Below the pieces are notes generated by a model. It did no database searches. It was given only the letters and a program-made list of their open reading frames with translations, and was not told where the DNA came from. From an uncultured Clostridia bacterium (lineage in GTDB: Bacteria; Bacillota_I; Bacilli_A; RF39; UBA660), in contig CANORX010000062.1 in the NCBI GenBank assembly GCA_947569225.1, positions 1-6,340 of the forward strand: a DNA stretch of 6,340 nt. Reading direction: 5' to 3'. Position 1 is the stretch's first letter, and each line of letters opens with the position of its first letter. Position numbers and translations under genes: made by a program. This document shows, one piece after another, positions 1 through 5,555 of the stretch.

Positions 1-659
1 TAGAAGATATATTTGTAATTGCTTATAACAAACTATTTCAAGATAGTGATAAATACATCAATTCATTTATGAAAAAAGTAAATGAAGTCATCAATGAAAA
101 ACAAGATAATCTTAATTATAAAAAGATAAATGAAGAAATAACAAAACTCGAAAACAAATTATCAAACTTAATCGATTTACAACTTGATGGCTCTATTTCA
201 AAAGAGATACTAAATCAAAAAAATCTTGAAATTTCTAATAAAATTAAAGAGTATGAACAACAACTAAAAGAAACTGAAAATGTAGAACTCACTAGAAAAC
301 AAAAATTAGAACAAATTGATATAATCTCTAATACTCTAAAACAATACAAAGGTCTTACAAAATTCAATGAAGAAGTTTTCAATAGTCTAGTTGATAAAAT
401 AATTATCGGCGAAAAATCAGAAAATGGAGAAGAAGATTTTTACAAGATTAAATTCATTCTAAAAACTGGCGAGTTAATCAATGAAAATCTACCTACCGGA
501 AAACTGAATATTGGTACTAACTTTGGTAAATATGGCTTTACAATAACAAAACAAGAACTTGAAGAAACAGAAGACAATGTAACTGCCTATGTATTACAAC
601 GGCACACGGATATATATACTTGTAGATTCGTGCATATTTCATATCTCCTACATTTATAA
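1..659 (+). CDS. Large serine recombinase, C-terminal part (5' end outside window)
   Basis: The reading frame is open from the left edge (first full codon at 3) and gives 218 residues to the stop; the ATG at 69 is internal, not the true start. The N-terminal catalytic domain, recombinase domain and most of the zinc ribbon are off-window. Visible in order: the segment after the ribbon (EDIFVIAYNKLF), a long charged heptad-rich coiled coil (about residues 40-115) containing the LIDLQLDGSISKEI stretch typical of large serine recombinases, then the VDKIIIGE...YKIKFILKTGE segment that closes this family. These enzymes integrate and excise phages or conjugative/mobilisable elements by serine-linked strand exchange; the coiled coil controls direction. 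The last ~25 residues (from YVLQRHTDIYTCRF) look unlike the acidic and basic coil before them and may be supplied by the attachment-site sequence. Family assignment is firm; element type is unknown. Confidence 0.9.
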   Translation, partial: EDIFVIAYNKLFQDSDKYINSFMKKVNEVINEKQDNLNYKKINEEITKLENKLSNLIDLQLDGSISKEILNQKNLEISNKIKEYEQQLKETENVELTRKQKLEQIDIISNTLKQYKGLTKFNEEVFNSLVDKIIIGEKSENGEEDFYKIKFILKTGELINENLPTGKLNIGTNFGKYGFTITKQELEETEDNVTAYVLQRHTDIYTCRFVHISYLLHL

Positions 660-771
660 TCAAATAGATTCGATACTTTTTTCCTTGTTTAAAATCCTTG
701 GGATACTTGTCTTTAGAAAAAATTTCATGATATCAATTTGTACACTTCTTAAAATTATATCTTCAGTAATG

Positions 772-813
772 CTGATCACCTGCTTTCTAATTAAGTATAG
801 AAAGTGGTGTCAG
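772..813. repeat. Imperfect 42-bp inverted repeat
   Basis: The arms CTGA-T-CACC and GGTGTCAG pair with one bulged T. After a small internal mismatch, CTTTCT (783-788) pairs with AGAAAG (799-804) around a 10-nt loop, giving 14 base pairs in all. It is GC-richer than its surroundings. No T-run follows on either strand, so it is not a standard terminator. Its size and its place about 110 bp after the recombinase gene fit a recombinase binding site or element-end structure, but that is inference. Confidence 0.5.
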
Positions 814-881
814 AAAATATGCAATTTAGTGTTCAAAAAATATGGATTTTTTTATCGTAAAATTTAAATGCTATTCTATTA

Positions 882-928
882 GTGTTTTATATTTTACTTT
901 AAATATTAGTATTGTAAAACTTAAACAC
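882..928. repeat. Imperfect inverted repeat in convergent intergenic region
   Basis: GTGTTT (882-887) pairs with AAACAC (923-928). Inside, ATTTTAC (891-897) pairs with GTAAAAC (914-920, one G-T pair in RNA) around a 16-nt loop. It lies between the + strand recombinase and the minus-strand gene ending at 947, where a bidirectional terminator would be expected. The stem is AT-rich and no clean T-tract follows, so terminator function is only possible. Confidence 0.4.
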
Positions 929-946
929 GACTTTAATTATTTATAT

Positions 947-1549
947 CTATTTTCTTTCTAATCTTTTAGAAATAGTTACAGGCAAACACAAAGAATCTGA
1001 CTCTTCTTCGGCATAATATAAATCTATATCATCCGAAATAACTTCTTTCCACTCTTTTACTATTTCTCTTATAGACTTAAGAACTCTAATTTTCTCATGT
1101 GAATCTAGAAAATAAAAACTATCAGTAATAACCTCACTAGACTTCTCTTTTTGATTTATACTCTCAAAACTCTCTTCTTTAAAACTTATAACTTCAGAAT
1201 TTTTTAATTGTTCTAAAGTTACATCTACATTTTCACGACCTAAATGTAAACAGAACACATTTAATCTATCATTAGCTCTTCTAGTTTTTTCTTTTACAAT
1301 CTTATTATCATATCTATAACTTACATATTGAATAACTACAGTAGTAACTGAATAAGAACAAACAAACAATACAAATGATTTAAAATCTTCTAAACTAAAT
1401 CCATGAAAACAAATATTTATCAAAATCAATAATGGCAAGCTAATAAAATAAGCACGGATTCTTCCTAATATTTGTTTTTTTCGATTAAATACCTTTTTAG
1501 AATTTTCAATATCCTCTTTTAAATTATAATCATATTTTATTTTTATCAT
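947..1549 (-). CDS. Two-helix membrane protein of unknown function, paralog of upstream gene
   Basis: This 200-aa protein is not recognised. It has a charged N-terminus (1-30), two predicted membrane helices (about 32-50 and 58-78), and a cytoplasmic-type hydrophilic domain of about 120 residues. That domain starts with a basic stretch and ANDRL (92-96), carries ITDSFYFLD followed by EKIRVLKSIR (141-161), an acidic patch YAEEES (179-184), and a basic end LPVTISKRLERK. The upstream 202-aa gene has the same architecture and motifs at nearly identical positions, so the two are tandem duplicates. The ATG is preceded by AGGAGG with a 10-nt spacer. The 23-bp gap to the upstream gene holds this site and no promoter or terminator, so it is the last gene of the phosphatidyltransferase operon. 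TAG stop. Real gene: high confidence; function unknown. Confidence 0.85.
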   Translation of the reverse strand: MIKIKYDYNLKEDIENSKKVFNRKKQILGRIRAYFISLPLLILINICFHGFSLEDFKSFVLFVCSYSVTTVVIQYVSYRYDNKIVKEKTRRANDRLNVFCLHLGRENVDVTLEQLKNSEVISFKEESFESINQKEKSSEVITDSFYFLDSHEKIRVLKSIREIVKEWKEVISDDIDLYYAEEESDSLCLPVTISKRLERK

Positions 1550-1572
1550 AAACTAAAATCCTCCTACAAAAC

Positions 1573-2181
1573 TTAATTCTTCTTAATAAATTTAACAACT
1601 TTAACTGGTATTTCTTCATTATTAGTAAATTCTTCATCTGAATAACTAACAAGATTATTATCCTCTATAACTTTACCATTTTCATTTATAATACTTCTAT
1701 ATGACTTAAGTAATCTAACCTTTTCTTCCCTATCTAGAAAATAAAAACTATTAGTTATTAATTCTGTTGACTTATCATAACCATTATTAATTTGTCTATG
1801 TTTTTTTACTTCCTCAAAAATAATAGATTCACAAATACTTTTACTATCAACTTTTATATCTTCACTTAAACTATTAGATAATTGCTCTAATCTATCACTT
1901 GCCTCTTCATACTCTTTTATTACTTTTTTCTTATTTCTATTAAAAAAATAAAATAACATACTAGGTATAACTACAAAATCAACTAACAAAATATTTCTTA
2001 AATTATCCTTTATATACAAAAAATCAAAAAGATGAGGCACTAAAATGATAACCGGTGTAAATAGCATAGCTACACTAGCAGCACCAACATATTTAATAAC
2101 TTCTTTCCTCATACAAAATGGATTATTAACACGGTTAATATCTTTTTTTAAATCTCCCAAATATAAAACTTCCTTAAACAT
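1573..2181 (-). CDS. Two-helix membrane protein of unknown function, paralog of downstream gene
   Basis: This 202-aa protein is not recognised. The start is placed at the ATG at 2181 (MFKEVLYLG): GGAGGG ends 4 nt before it, whereas an in-frame ATG 12 nt further upstream overlaps that same site and has none of its own. Two hydrophobic helices (about 31-56 and 62-80) are followed by a basic, then acidic helical region with ASDRL (94-98), ITNSFYFLD plus EKVRLLKSYR (142-162), YSDEEF (180-185), and a basic tail IPVKVVKFIKKN. These elements match the downstream 200-aa protein within one or two residues of position. It lies 19 bp after the phosphatidyltransferase stop, so co-transcription is likely. 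The hydrophilic domain could be a sensory, scaffolding or regulatory part, but nothing identifies an enzyme fold. Confidence 0.85.
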   Translation of the reverse strand: MFKEVLYLGDLKKDINRVNNPFCMRKEVIKYVGAASVAMLFTPVIILVPHLFDFLYIKDNLRNILLVDFVVIPSMLFYFFNRNKKKVIKEYEEASDRLEQLSNSLSEDIKVDSKSICESIIFEEVKKHRQINNGYDKSTELITNSFYFLDREEKVRLLKSYRSIINENGKVIEDNNLVSYSDEEFTNNEEIPVKVVKFIKKN

Positions 2182-2200
2182 AAAACCCTCCATCTACAAT

Positions 2201-2902
2201 TCAATTTTTATACAAAAACTTCTTTATTCTCTTATCTTTATTATTAATATAAAAATCTCTATCAATAAGCATAAACCATATCTCTTTAAAACTCTTTAAC
2301 TCCCTACCCTTCATACTCTCATAAGTAGTCTGCTTAAACCTATTTTTAGAATAATCACTAATAGTTAAAATCTCCATTCCAATAATAATCCCTGTAAGAA
2401 TATAACTAATTGGATACTGAGTACTAATAAGTATATTATTAAAACTCACACTCAAATACCCCTCATAAATACTTCTTGCAGAATAAATAAACAAAACAGA
2501 AACACATACATCCAAAATAGCCGTCTTAACTTTACCCATTTTACTAGACTGCACATTCTTATTCTCACTAAAGGCCAAAGTATTAATAACAAAAATAATA
2601 AACTCTAAAAAAAGAACAATAAGCATATAAGGATACTCATAAGAAATAATAGCTAACATAACGAAAGAAAACAACTTATCACTTATAGAATCCATAAATC
2701 CACCAAAAAAACTTTCAACTTTCCACAATCTTGATAACTTACCATCAACCATGTCAGTCAAAAATAAAATAATAACAAAAAAAGCTAAACTCTCAATCCC
2801 TTTAACAAAATAAACAATAGGTAAAACAATTGAACCAATCACTCTAGCAAATGTTATTAAATTAACAATAGTAAATTTTACACACTTAAAATCTTCCTTC
2901 AT
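2201..2902 (-). CDS. CDP-alcohol phosphatidyltransferase family protein (PgsA-like)
   Basis: A 233-aa integral membrane enzyme. The family joins a CDP-activated lipid (usually CDP-diacylglycerol) to a small alcohol such as glycerol-3-phosphate, releasing CMP, in the inner membrane. The signature D-x2-D-G-x2-A-R-x8-G-x3-D-x3-D is complete (D50, D53, G54, R58, G67, D71, D75) except that serine (S57) replaces the usual alanine. The N-terminal NLITFARV and later SSKMGKVKT segments are also typical. Several membrane helices follow, then a hydrophilic, basic tail of about 45 residues, longer than usual for PgsA (~180-200 aa). The ATG at 2902 is chosen over the TTG at 2908 because the predicted transcription start falls on that ATG; no Shine-Dalgarno site exists for either. 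The alcohol substrate cannot be read from sequence: phosphatidylglycerophosphate synthase is the default, but a paralog with another substrate is possible. Confidence 0.88.
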   Translation of the reverse strand: MKEDFKCVKFTIVNLITFARVIGSIVLPIVYFVKGIESLAFFVIILFLTDMVDGKLSRLWKVESFFGGFMDSISDKLFSFVMLAIISYEYPYMLIVLFLEFIIFVINTLAFSENKNVQSSKMGKVKTAILDVCVSVLFIYSARSIYEGYLSVSFNNILISTQYPISYILTGIIIGMEILTISDYSKNRFKQTTYESMKGRELKSFKEIWFMLIDRDFYINNKDKRIKKFLYKN

Positions 2903-2908
2903 AAACAA

Positions 2909-2937
2909 ATTATAACAAAAGGATAAAGAAGTGTAAA
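2909..2937 (-). promoter_or_regulatory. Sigma-A promoter of the phosphatidyltransferase operon (leaderless)
   Basis: On the minus strand, TTTACA (2932-2937), a 17-nt spacer and a perfect TATAAT (2909-2914). The A of the start codon ATG (2902) is the 7th base after the -10 box, the usual transcription start position. The mRNA would therefore begin at or within a base of the start codon. No purine-rich ribosome binding site is present upstream. Confidence 0.75.
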
Positions 2938-2958
2938 GAATGGATTAACAAAAAGAAA

Positions 2959-3207
2959 TTATTTTACTAGCTTATTACCATTATCATAACACTTAATCTT
3001 CATATCTCTTTGAAAAATATAACTTACAATCTCTTGATTAGTCTTTTCTCTATCTATATTAAAAAGCAATTTAACATTAGAACAAGAACACAATATAGTC
3101 TCTCCTTCCAAAGTTATCAACTTAAAATACAAATTATAATAATTATCCCAAGAAACAAAATCAATAATTGTAACCTCATCACCTTCTACTATCAAAGCCT
3201 TATTCAT
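2959..3207 (-). CDS. Small hypothetical protein, 82 aa
   Basis: Not recognised. The product is a soluble-looking small protein with alternating hydrophobic residues suggesting beta strands (KALIVEG-DEVTIIDFVSW, NLYFKLITLEGETILCSC), a CSC pair near the middle, and a more helical basic C-terminus. There is no signal peptide or membrane helix. The ATG is preceded by AAGGGGG with a 5-nt spacer, and a promoter lies 26-60 bp upstream, so it is probably a monocistronic gene. The promoter of the phosphatidyltransferase operon begins about 20 bp after its stop codon; no clear terminator hairpin separates them. The opposite-strand frame over the same bases has no such signals. The gene is likely real; no function can be assigned. 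Confidence 0.7.
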   Translation of the reverse strand: MNKALIVEGDEVTIIDFVSWDNYYNLYFKLITLEGETILCSCSNVKLLFNIDREKTNQEIVSYIFQRDMKIKCYDNGNKLVK

Positions 3208-3239
3208 AAGTACCCCCTTAAAAATTAAATTTATTCACA

Positions 3240-3268
3240 ATTATACCTCAAAACATCAATAAAGTCTA
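3240..3268 (-). promoter_or_regulatory. Probable promoter of the 82-aa gene
   Basis: Perfect TATAAT on the minus strand (3240-3245) with TAGACT (3263-3268, four of six consensus bases) 17 nt upstream. The predicted start gives a leader of about 26 nt carrying the AAGGGGG site. The -35 box overlaps the stop codon of the deacetylase gene. Confidence 0.55.
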
Positions 3269-4486
3269 GTCAATATTTCTATAAATATGCCCAACTTCTA
3301 AAACTCTACCTTTCTCTTCTGCAAGTCCACTTACAGAAGTAATCTTAAATCCACGCTCACGAAGAACTGGCAAAACCATTTTAATAGCTTCCAAAGTTTC
3401 AGGATAAATATCATGCATAAGAACAATATCCCCATCACTTACATTTTCTAAAATATGATTATAAATCTTTTCACTATCTCTAGTTAACCAATCTTCAGTA
3501 TCAACATTCCAGTTAATTATTGGAGTAGTAACTGTTGCCTTAACTGTTGAATTAGCATTACCGTAAGGTGGACGAACATACTTAATATTATCTCCTGTAA
3601 TCTCATTAAAAATAATATTAGTGGAATTTATTTCCTCTTCTATCTCTTCCACACTAAGCTTATTCAAATTCTTATGAGCATATGTATGACTTGCTACTTC
3701 CATTCCCTTATCATATAAAGACTTAACTATATCTTGATTATACTTCATCCTATTACCTAACTCAAAAAAAGTAGCCTTAGAATCATTTTCTTTCAAAGCA
3801 TCAGCAACCTGATTAGAATACTGACTAGGTCCATCATCAAACGTAAAAGCAATAACCTTATCATAATTAATATCTATAACAGACTTACTATTATCACTAG
3901 CAAATAAAACAAACACTTTATGTAAAACATTAGAAAAAATACTAGCATTAAAATAAATATAAACACCCTCTTCTTTAACTAAAACACTTGCATTACTAAA
4001 ATTATCACTAACTACACTATCATAAACTTTAGAAGAATACTTCGCTTTAACTTTATCTAACACTTCACTACCTAAAACATTAAAATCAAATATCCTATTA
4101 TTATCACAAAACTCTAATTTCTTTATATCATAATTAATATTCTTATAATTAACTATTCCATCTTTATTAATAACAAAAAACATACTAATTAAATCCTTAG
4201 TTATATTAACACTATAATCTATACTCACATTATTAAAATTATCGTAATCACTAACTAACTCATCTACTTTACTATTTAAAACATCATACTGAAACTTAGG
4301 ATAATTAATATTTACTCCACTATCTTCCTTTTTAACACTAACATTTTCATAATCATTAACCATAGCATAAAGTTTCAAGCTAGCCAAATTATTCTTTTCT
4401 TCAAAAATCCTAACACTAAAAAACAAAAACAAAAAAAGCAAACTCACACATATAAAATATAATAAATAATTTTTAACTCCGTTCAT
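3266..4486 (-). CDS. Membrane-anchored polysaccharide deacetylase (NodB domain, PdaC-like)
   Basis: This 406-aa protein has an N-terminal membrane anchor (about 7-25), an extracellular accessory region (about 45-205), and a NodB catalytic domain (about 210-390). The metal-dependent N-deacetylase motifs are complete: TFDDGP (215-220; D217 base, D218 metal), SHTYAH (266-271; H267 and H271 metal), RPPYG (305-309), DTEDW (329-333) and LMHD (356-359; H358). The middle region, with NYPKF, the VNYKNINYD stretch and EEGVYIYFN, resembles the module before NodB in Bacillus subtilis PdaC (DUF4163/DUF3298 type); this match is by eye. Such enzymes remove acetyl groups from peptidoglycan or related glycans outside the cell, often giving lysozyme resistance; the exact substrate is unproven. 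The ATG at 4486 is chosen because GGGGG lies 5 nt upstream; a GTG 12 nt earlier would overlap that site. It has its own promoter. Confidence 0.92.
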   Translation of the reverse strand: MNGVKNYLLYFICVSLLFLFLFFSVRIFEEKNNLASLKLYAMVNDYENVSVKKEDSGVNINYPKFQYDVLNSKVDELVSDYDNFNNVSIDYSVNITKDLISMFFVINKDGIVNYKNINYDIKKLEFCDNNRIFDFNVLGSEVLDKVKAKYSSKVYDSVVSDNFSNASVLVKEEGVYIYFNASIFSNVLHKVFVLFASDNSKSVIDINYDKVIAFTFDDGPSQYSNQVADALKENDSKATFFELGNRMKYNQDIVKSLYDKGMEVASHTYAHKNLNKLSVEEIEEEINSTNIIFNEITGDNIKYVRPPYGNANSTVKATVTTPIINWNVDTEDWLTRDSEKIYNHILENVSDGDIVLMHDIYPETLEAIKMVLPVLRERGFKITSVSGLAEEKGRVLEVGHIYRNID

Positions 4487-4521
4487 AACTGCCCCCACAT
4501 CTATTTTTAAAGAATAAATAT

Positions 4522-4552
4522 ATTATATCACTAAAACTATAATAATTGTAAA
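4522..4552 (-). promoter_or_regulatory. Extended -10 promoter of the deacetylase gene
   Basis: On the minus strand, TGA-TATAAT (4522-4530) is an extended -10 element with a perfect hexamer. A TTTACA (4547-4552) lies 19 nt upstream; the long spacer is tolerable because of the TGn extension. The predicted transcript starts near 4515, leaving a leader of about 29 nt. It sits in the roughly 100-bp gap after the DUF1848 gene. Confidence 0.6.
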
Positions 4553-4588
4553 ATAAAAAACTTTTCTTTACTAATTATATGTTAGTAT

Positions 4589-5479
4589 TTACGATTTTCG
4601 AACTCTAACTATATCATTCTCATTCAAATTACCAATTAACAAACTTGAATTCACATCATGCATCTCTCTATTTTTAATAACCAACTTCTCATTATAATTT
4701 GCATAACAATATTTACAAAAATGAGAACAAGTATTATAAGCTCCAATATCCACCATTTCCACACAACCACAACACTTATTATTTCTCGCCTTCCAAAGTT
4801 TACACTTACTCTTATTAGTCATCCTCTTAAAAAGTTCCAAACTAACACAATCATCTTTTATAAAACCATACTCTATTAAATTTTCCTCTTCAGCACAAGT
4901 TTGAACAGTCATATCATTTTCATAAGCACTCTTAAAAAAAGACATACCTATAACTTTATAATCATCTTTAGTAAACTCTCTAACCCTTAAAACATCCATA
5001 TTATTTTTAACATTCTTATAACCATCAATAAAAGAAATAATAACATACTTAACATACCCTTTTAATAATATACACATTTTATCAAAAGCCTTAACATGGT
5101 AATCTAAATTATACTTATCACTTAAAAAAACAGGATCATATCTAACATAAACATTTTCACTACCTATAATATTAGATATCTTTTTTATTGCAGATATTAT
5201 TTTTTCTTTAGAAATAACATTAGGTTCTATATCTTTTTTATAAGGTGTTAAAGTAACTTGAAAAATAACAGGTATATTTATCTTAGGTAGAAAATCTATT
5301 AAAGGAATAGGATTCTTAGTACAAAAAACTATCATATCAACATCACTAAAAAATATTCTACTAACACTCTTAGGATAAAAAGGATTTCTAACATCGACAA
5401 ACCCTTCTCTATATCTATTTATAAACCATTCACTATAAAAAGCTACTATATCTGTCCTACCACTAACATTTAAAATCAT
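4589..5479 (-). CDS. DUF1848 family protein, radical-SAM-like with C-terminal CX3CX2C
   Basis: This 296-aa protein matches DUF1848 from end to end: MILNVSGRTDIVAFYSEWF at the start, VRNP, VDMIVFCTKNP (48-57), QVTLTPY, VYVRYDP (110-116), TCAEE (194-198), and DIGAYNTCSHFCKYCYAN near the end. C251, C255 and C258 form CX3CX2C followed by YA, the pattern that binds the SAM-cleaving 4Fe-4S cluster in radical SAM enzymes. There it lies near the N-terminus of the barrel; here it is C-terminal. Further cysteines (C195, C211, C226, C236, C237, C239) could hold a second cluster or zinc. The N-terminal two-thirds resembles the barrel part of SplB-like radical SAM proteins, which suggests a circularly permuted relative; this is inference. 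No substrate is known. The ATG has AGGAAG upstream, and the gene has its own consensus promoter. Family assignment is firm, biochemical role open. Confidence 0.88.
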   Translation of the reverse strand: MILNVSGRTDIVAFYSEWFINRYREGFVDVRNPFYPKSVSRIFFSDVDMIVFCTKNPIPLIDFLPKINIPVIFQVTLTPYKKDIEPNVISKEKIISAIKKISNIIGSENVYVRYDPVFLSDKYNLDYHVKAFDKMCILLKGYVKYVIISFIDGYKNVKNNMDVLRVREFTKDDYKVIGMSFFKSAYENDMTVQTCAEEENLIEYGFIKDDCVSLELFKRMTNKSKCKLWKARNNKCCGCVEMVDIGAYNTCSHFCKYCYANYNEKLVIKNREMHDVNSSLLIGNLNENDIVRVRKS

Positions 5480-5500
5480 AAAAAGTCACTTCCTAAAACA

Positions 5501-5529
5501 ATTATAAAAAAGCGACTTAATTATTTCAA
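5501..5529 (-). promoter_or_regulatory. Sigma-A promoter of the DUF1848 gene
   Basis: TTGAAA (5524-5529), a 17-nt spacer and a perfect TATAAT (5501-5506) on the minus strand. The predicted start at the A at 5494 puts the mRNA 5' end at the AGGAAG ribosome binding site itself, with a leader of about 15 nt. The layout is nearly identical to the mscL promoter. Confidence 0.75.
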
Positions 5530-5555
5530 GTAATATTAAAAAGAAATATTTGGTA

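Larger units (their letters stand above)
660..946. other. Gene-poor junction between recombinase and chromosomal genes
   Basis: About 290 bp separate the recombinase stop from the converging minus-strand gene. I see no supported gene here: one short hydrophobic frame overlapping the recombinase end lacks a ribosome binding site and reads like AT-rich noise. The stretch holds two imperfect inverted repeats, listed separately. Large serine recombinase genes commonly lie at one end of their element, next to the attachment site, so the element boundary is inferred to fall in or near this interval. The other end of the element is not in the window, so the core cannot be located. Confidence 0.5.

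Noticed and set aside
589..867. Hydrophobic 92-aa + strand frame overlapping the recombinase end
   Set aside because: No ribosome binding site, overlaps the firmly supported recombinase frame, composition is that of random AT-rich sequence, and it runs across the 772-813 palindrome.
2182..2193. Upstream ATG giving four extra residues to the 202-aa protein
   Set aside because: This ATG overlaps the GGAGGG that serves the ATG at 2181 and has no ribosome binding site of its own.
2045..2299. 84-aa + strand frame
   Set aside because: Antisense to the 202-aa membrane protein and the end of the phosphatidyltransferase gene, both with good start signals; no ribosome binding site of its own.
3010..3228. 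72-aa + strand frame opposite the 82-aa gene
   Set aside because: The minus-strand frame has a promoter, a ribosome binding site and a sensible composition; this one has none and is rich in isoleucine/tyrosine/asparagine from AT bias.
4658..4879. 73-aa + strand frame
   Set aside because: Antisense shadow of the cysteine-rich end of the DUF1848 gene; no start signals.
5521..5555. TATTTC...GAAATA pairing after the mscL stop as a terminator
   Set aside because: Only six AT-rich pairs with a 15-nt loop and no T-run directly after; it also overlaps the -35 box of the DUF1848 promoter.
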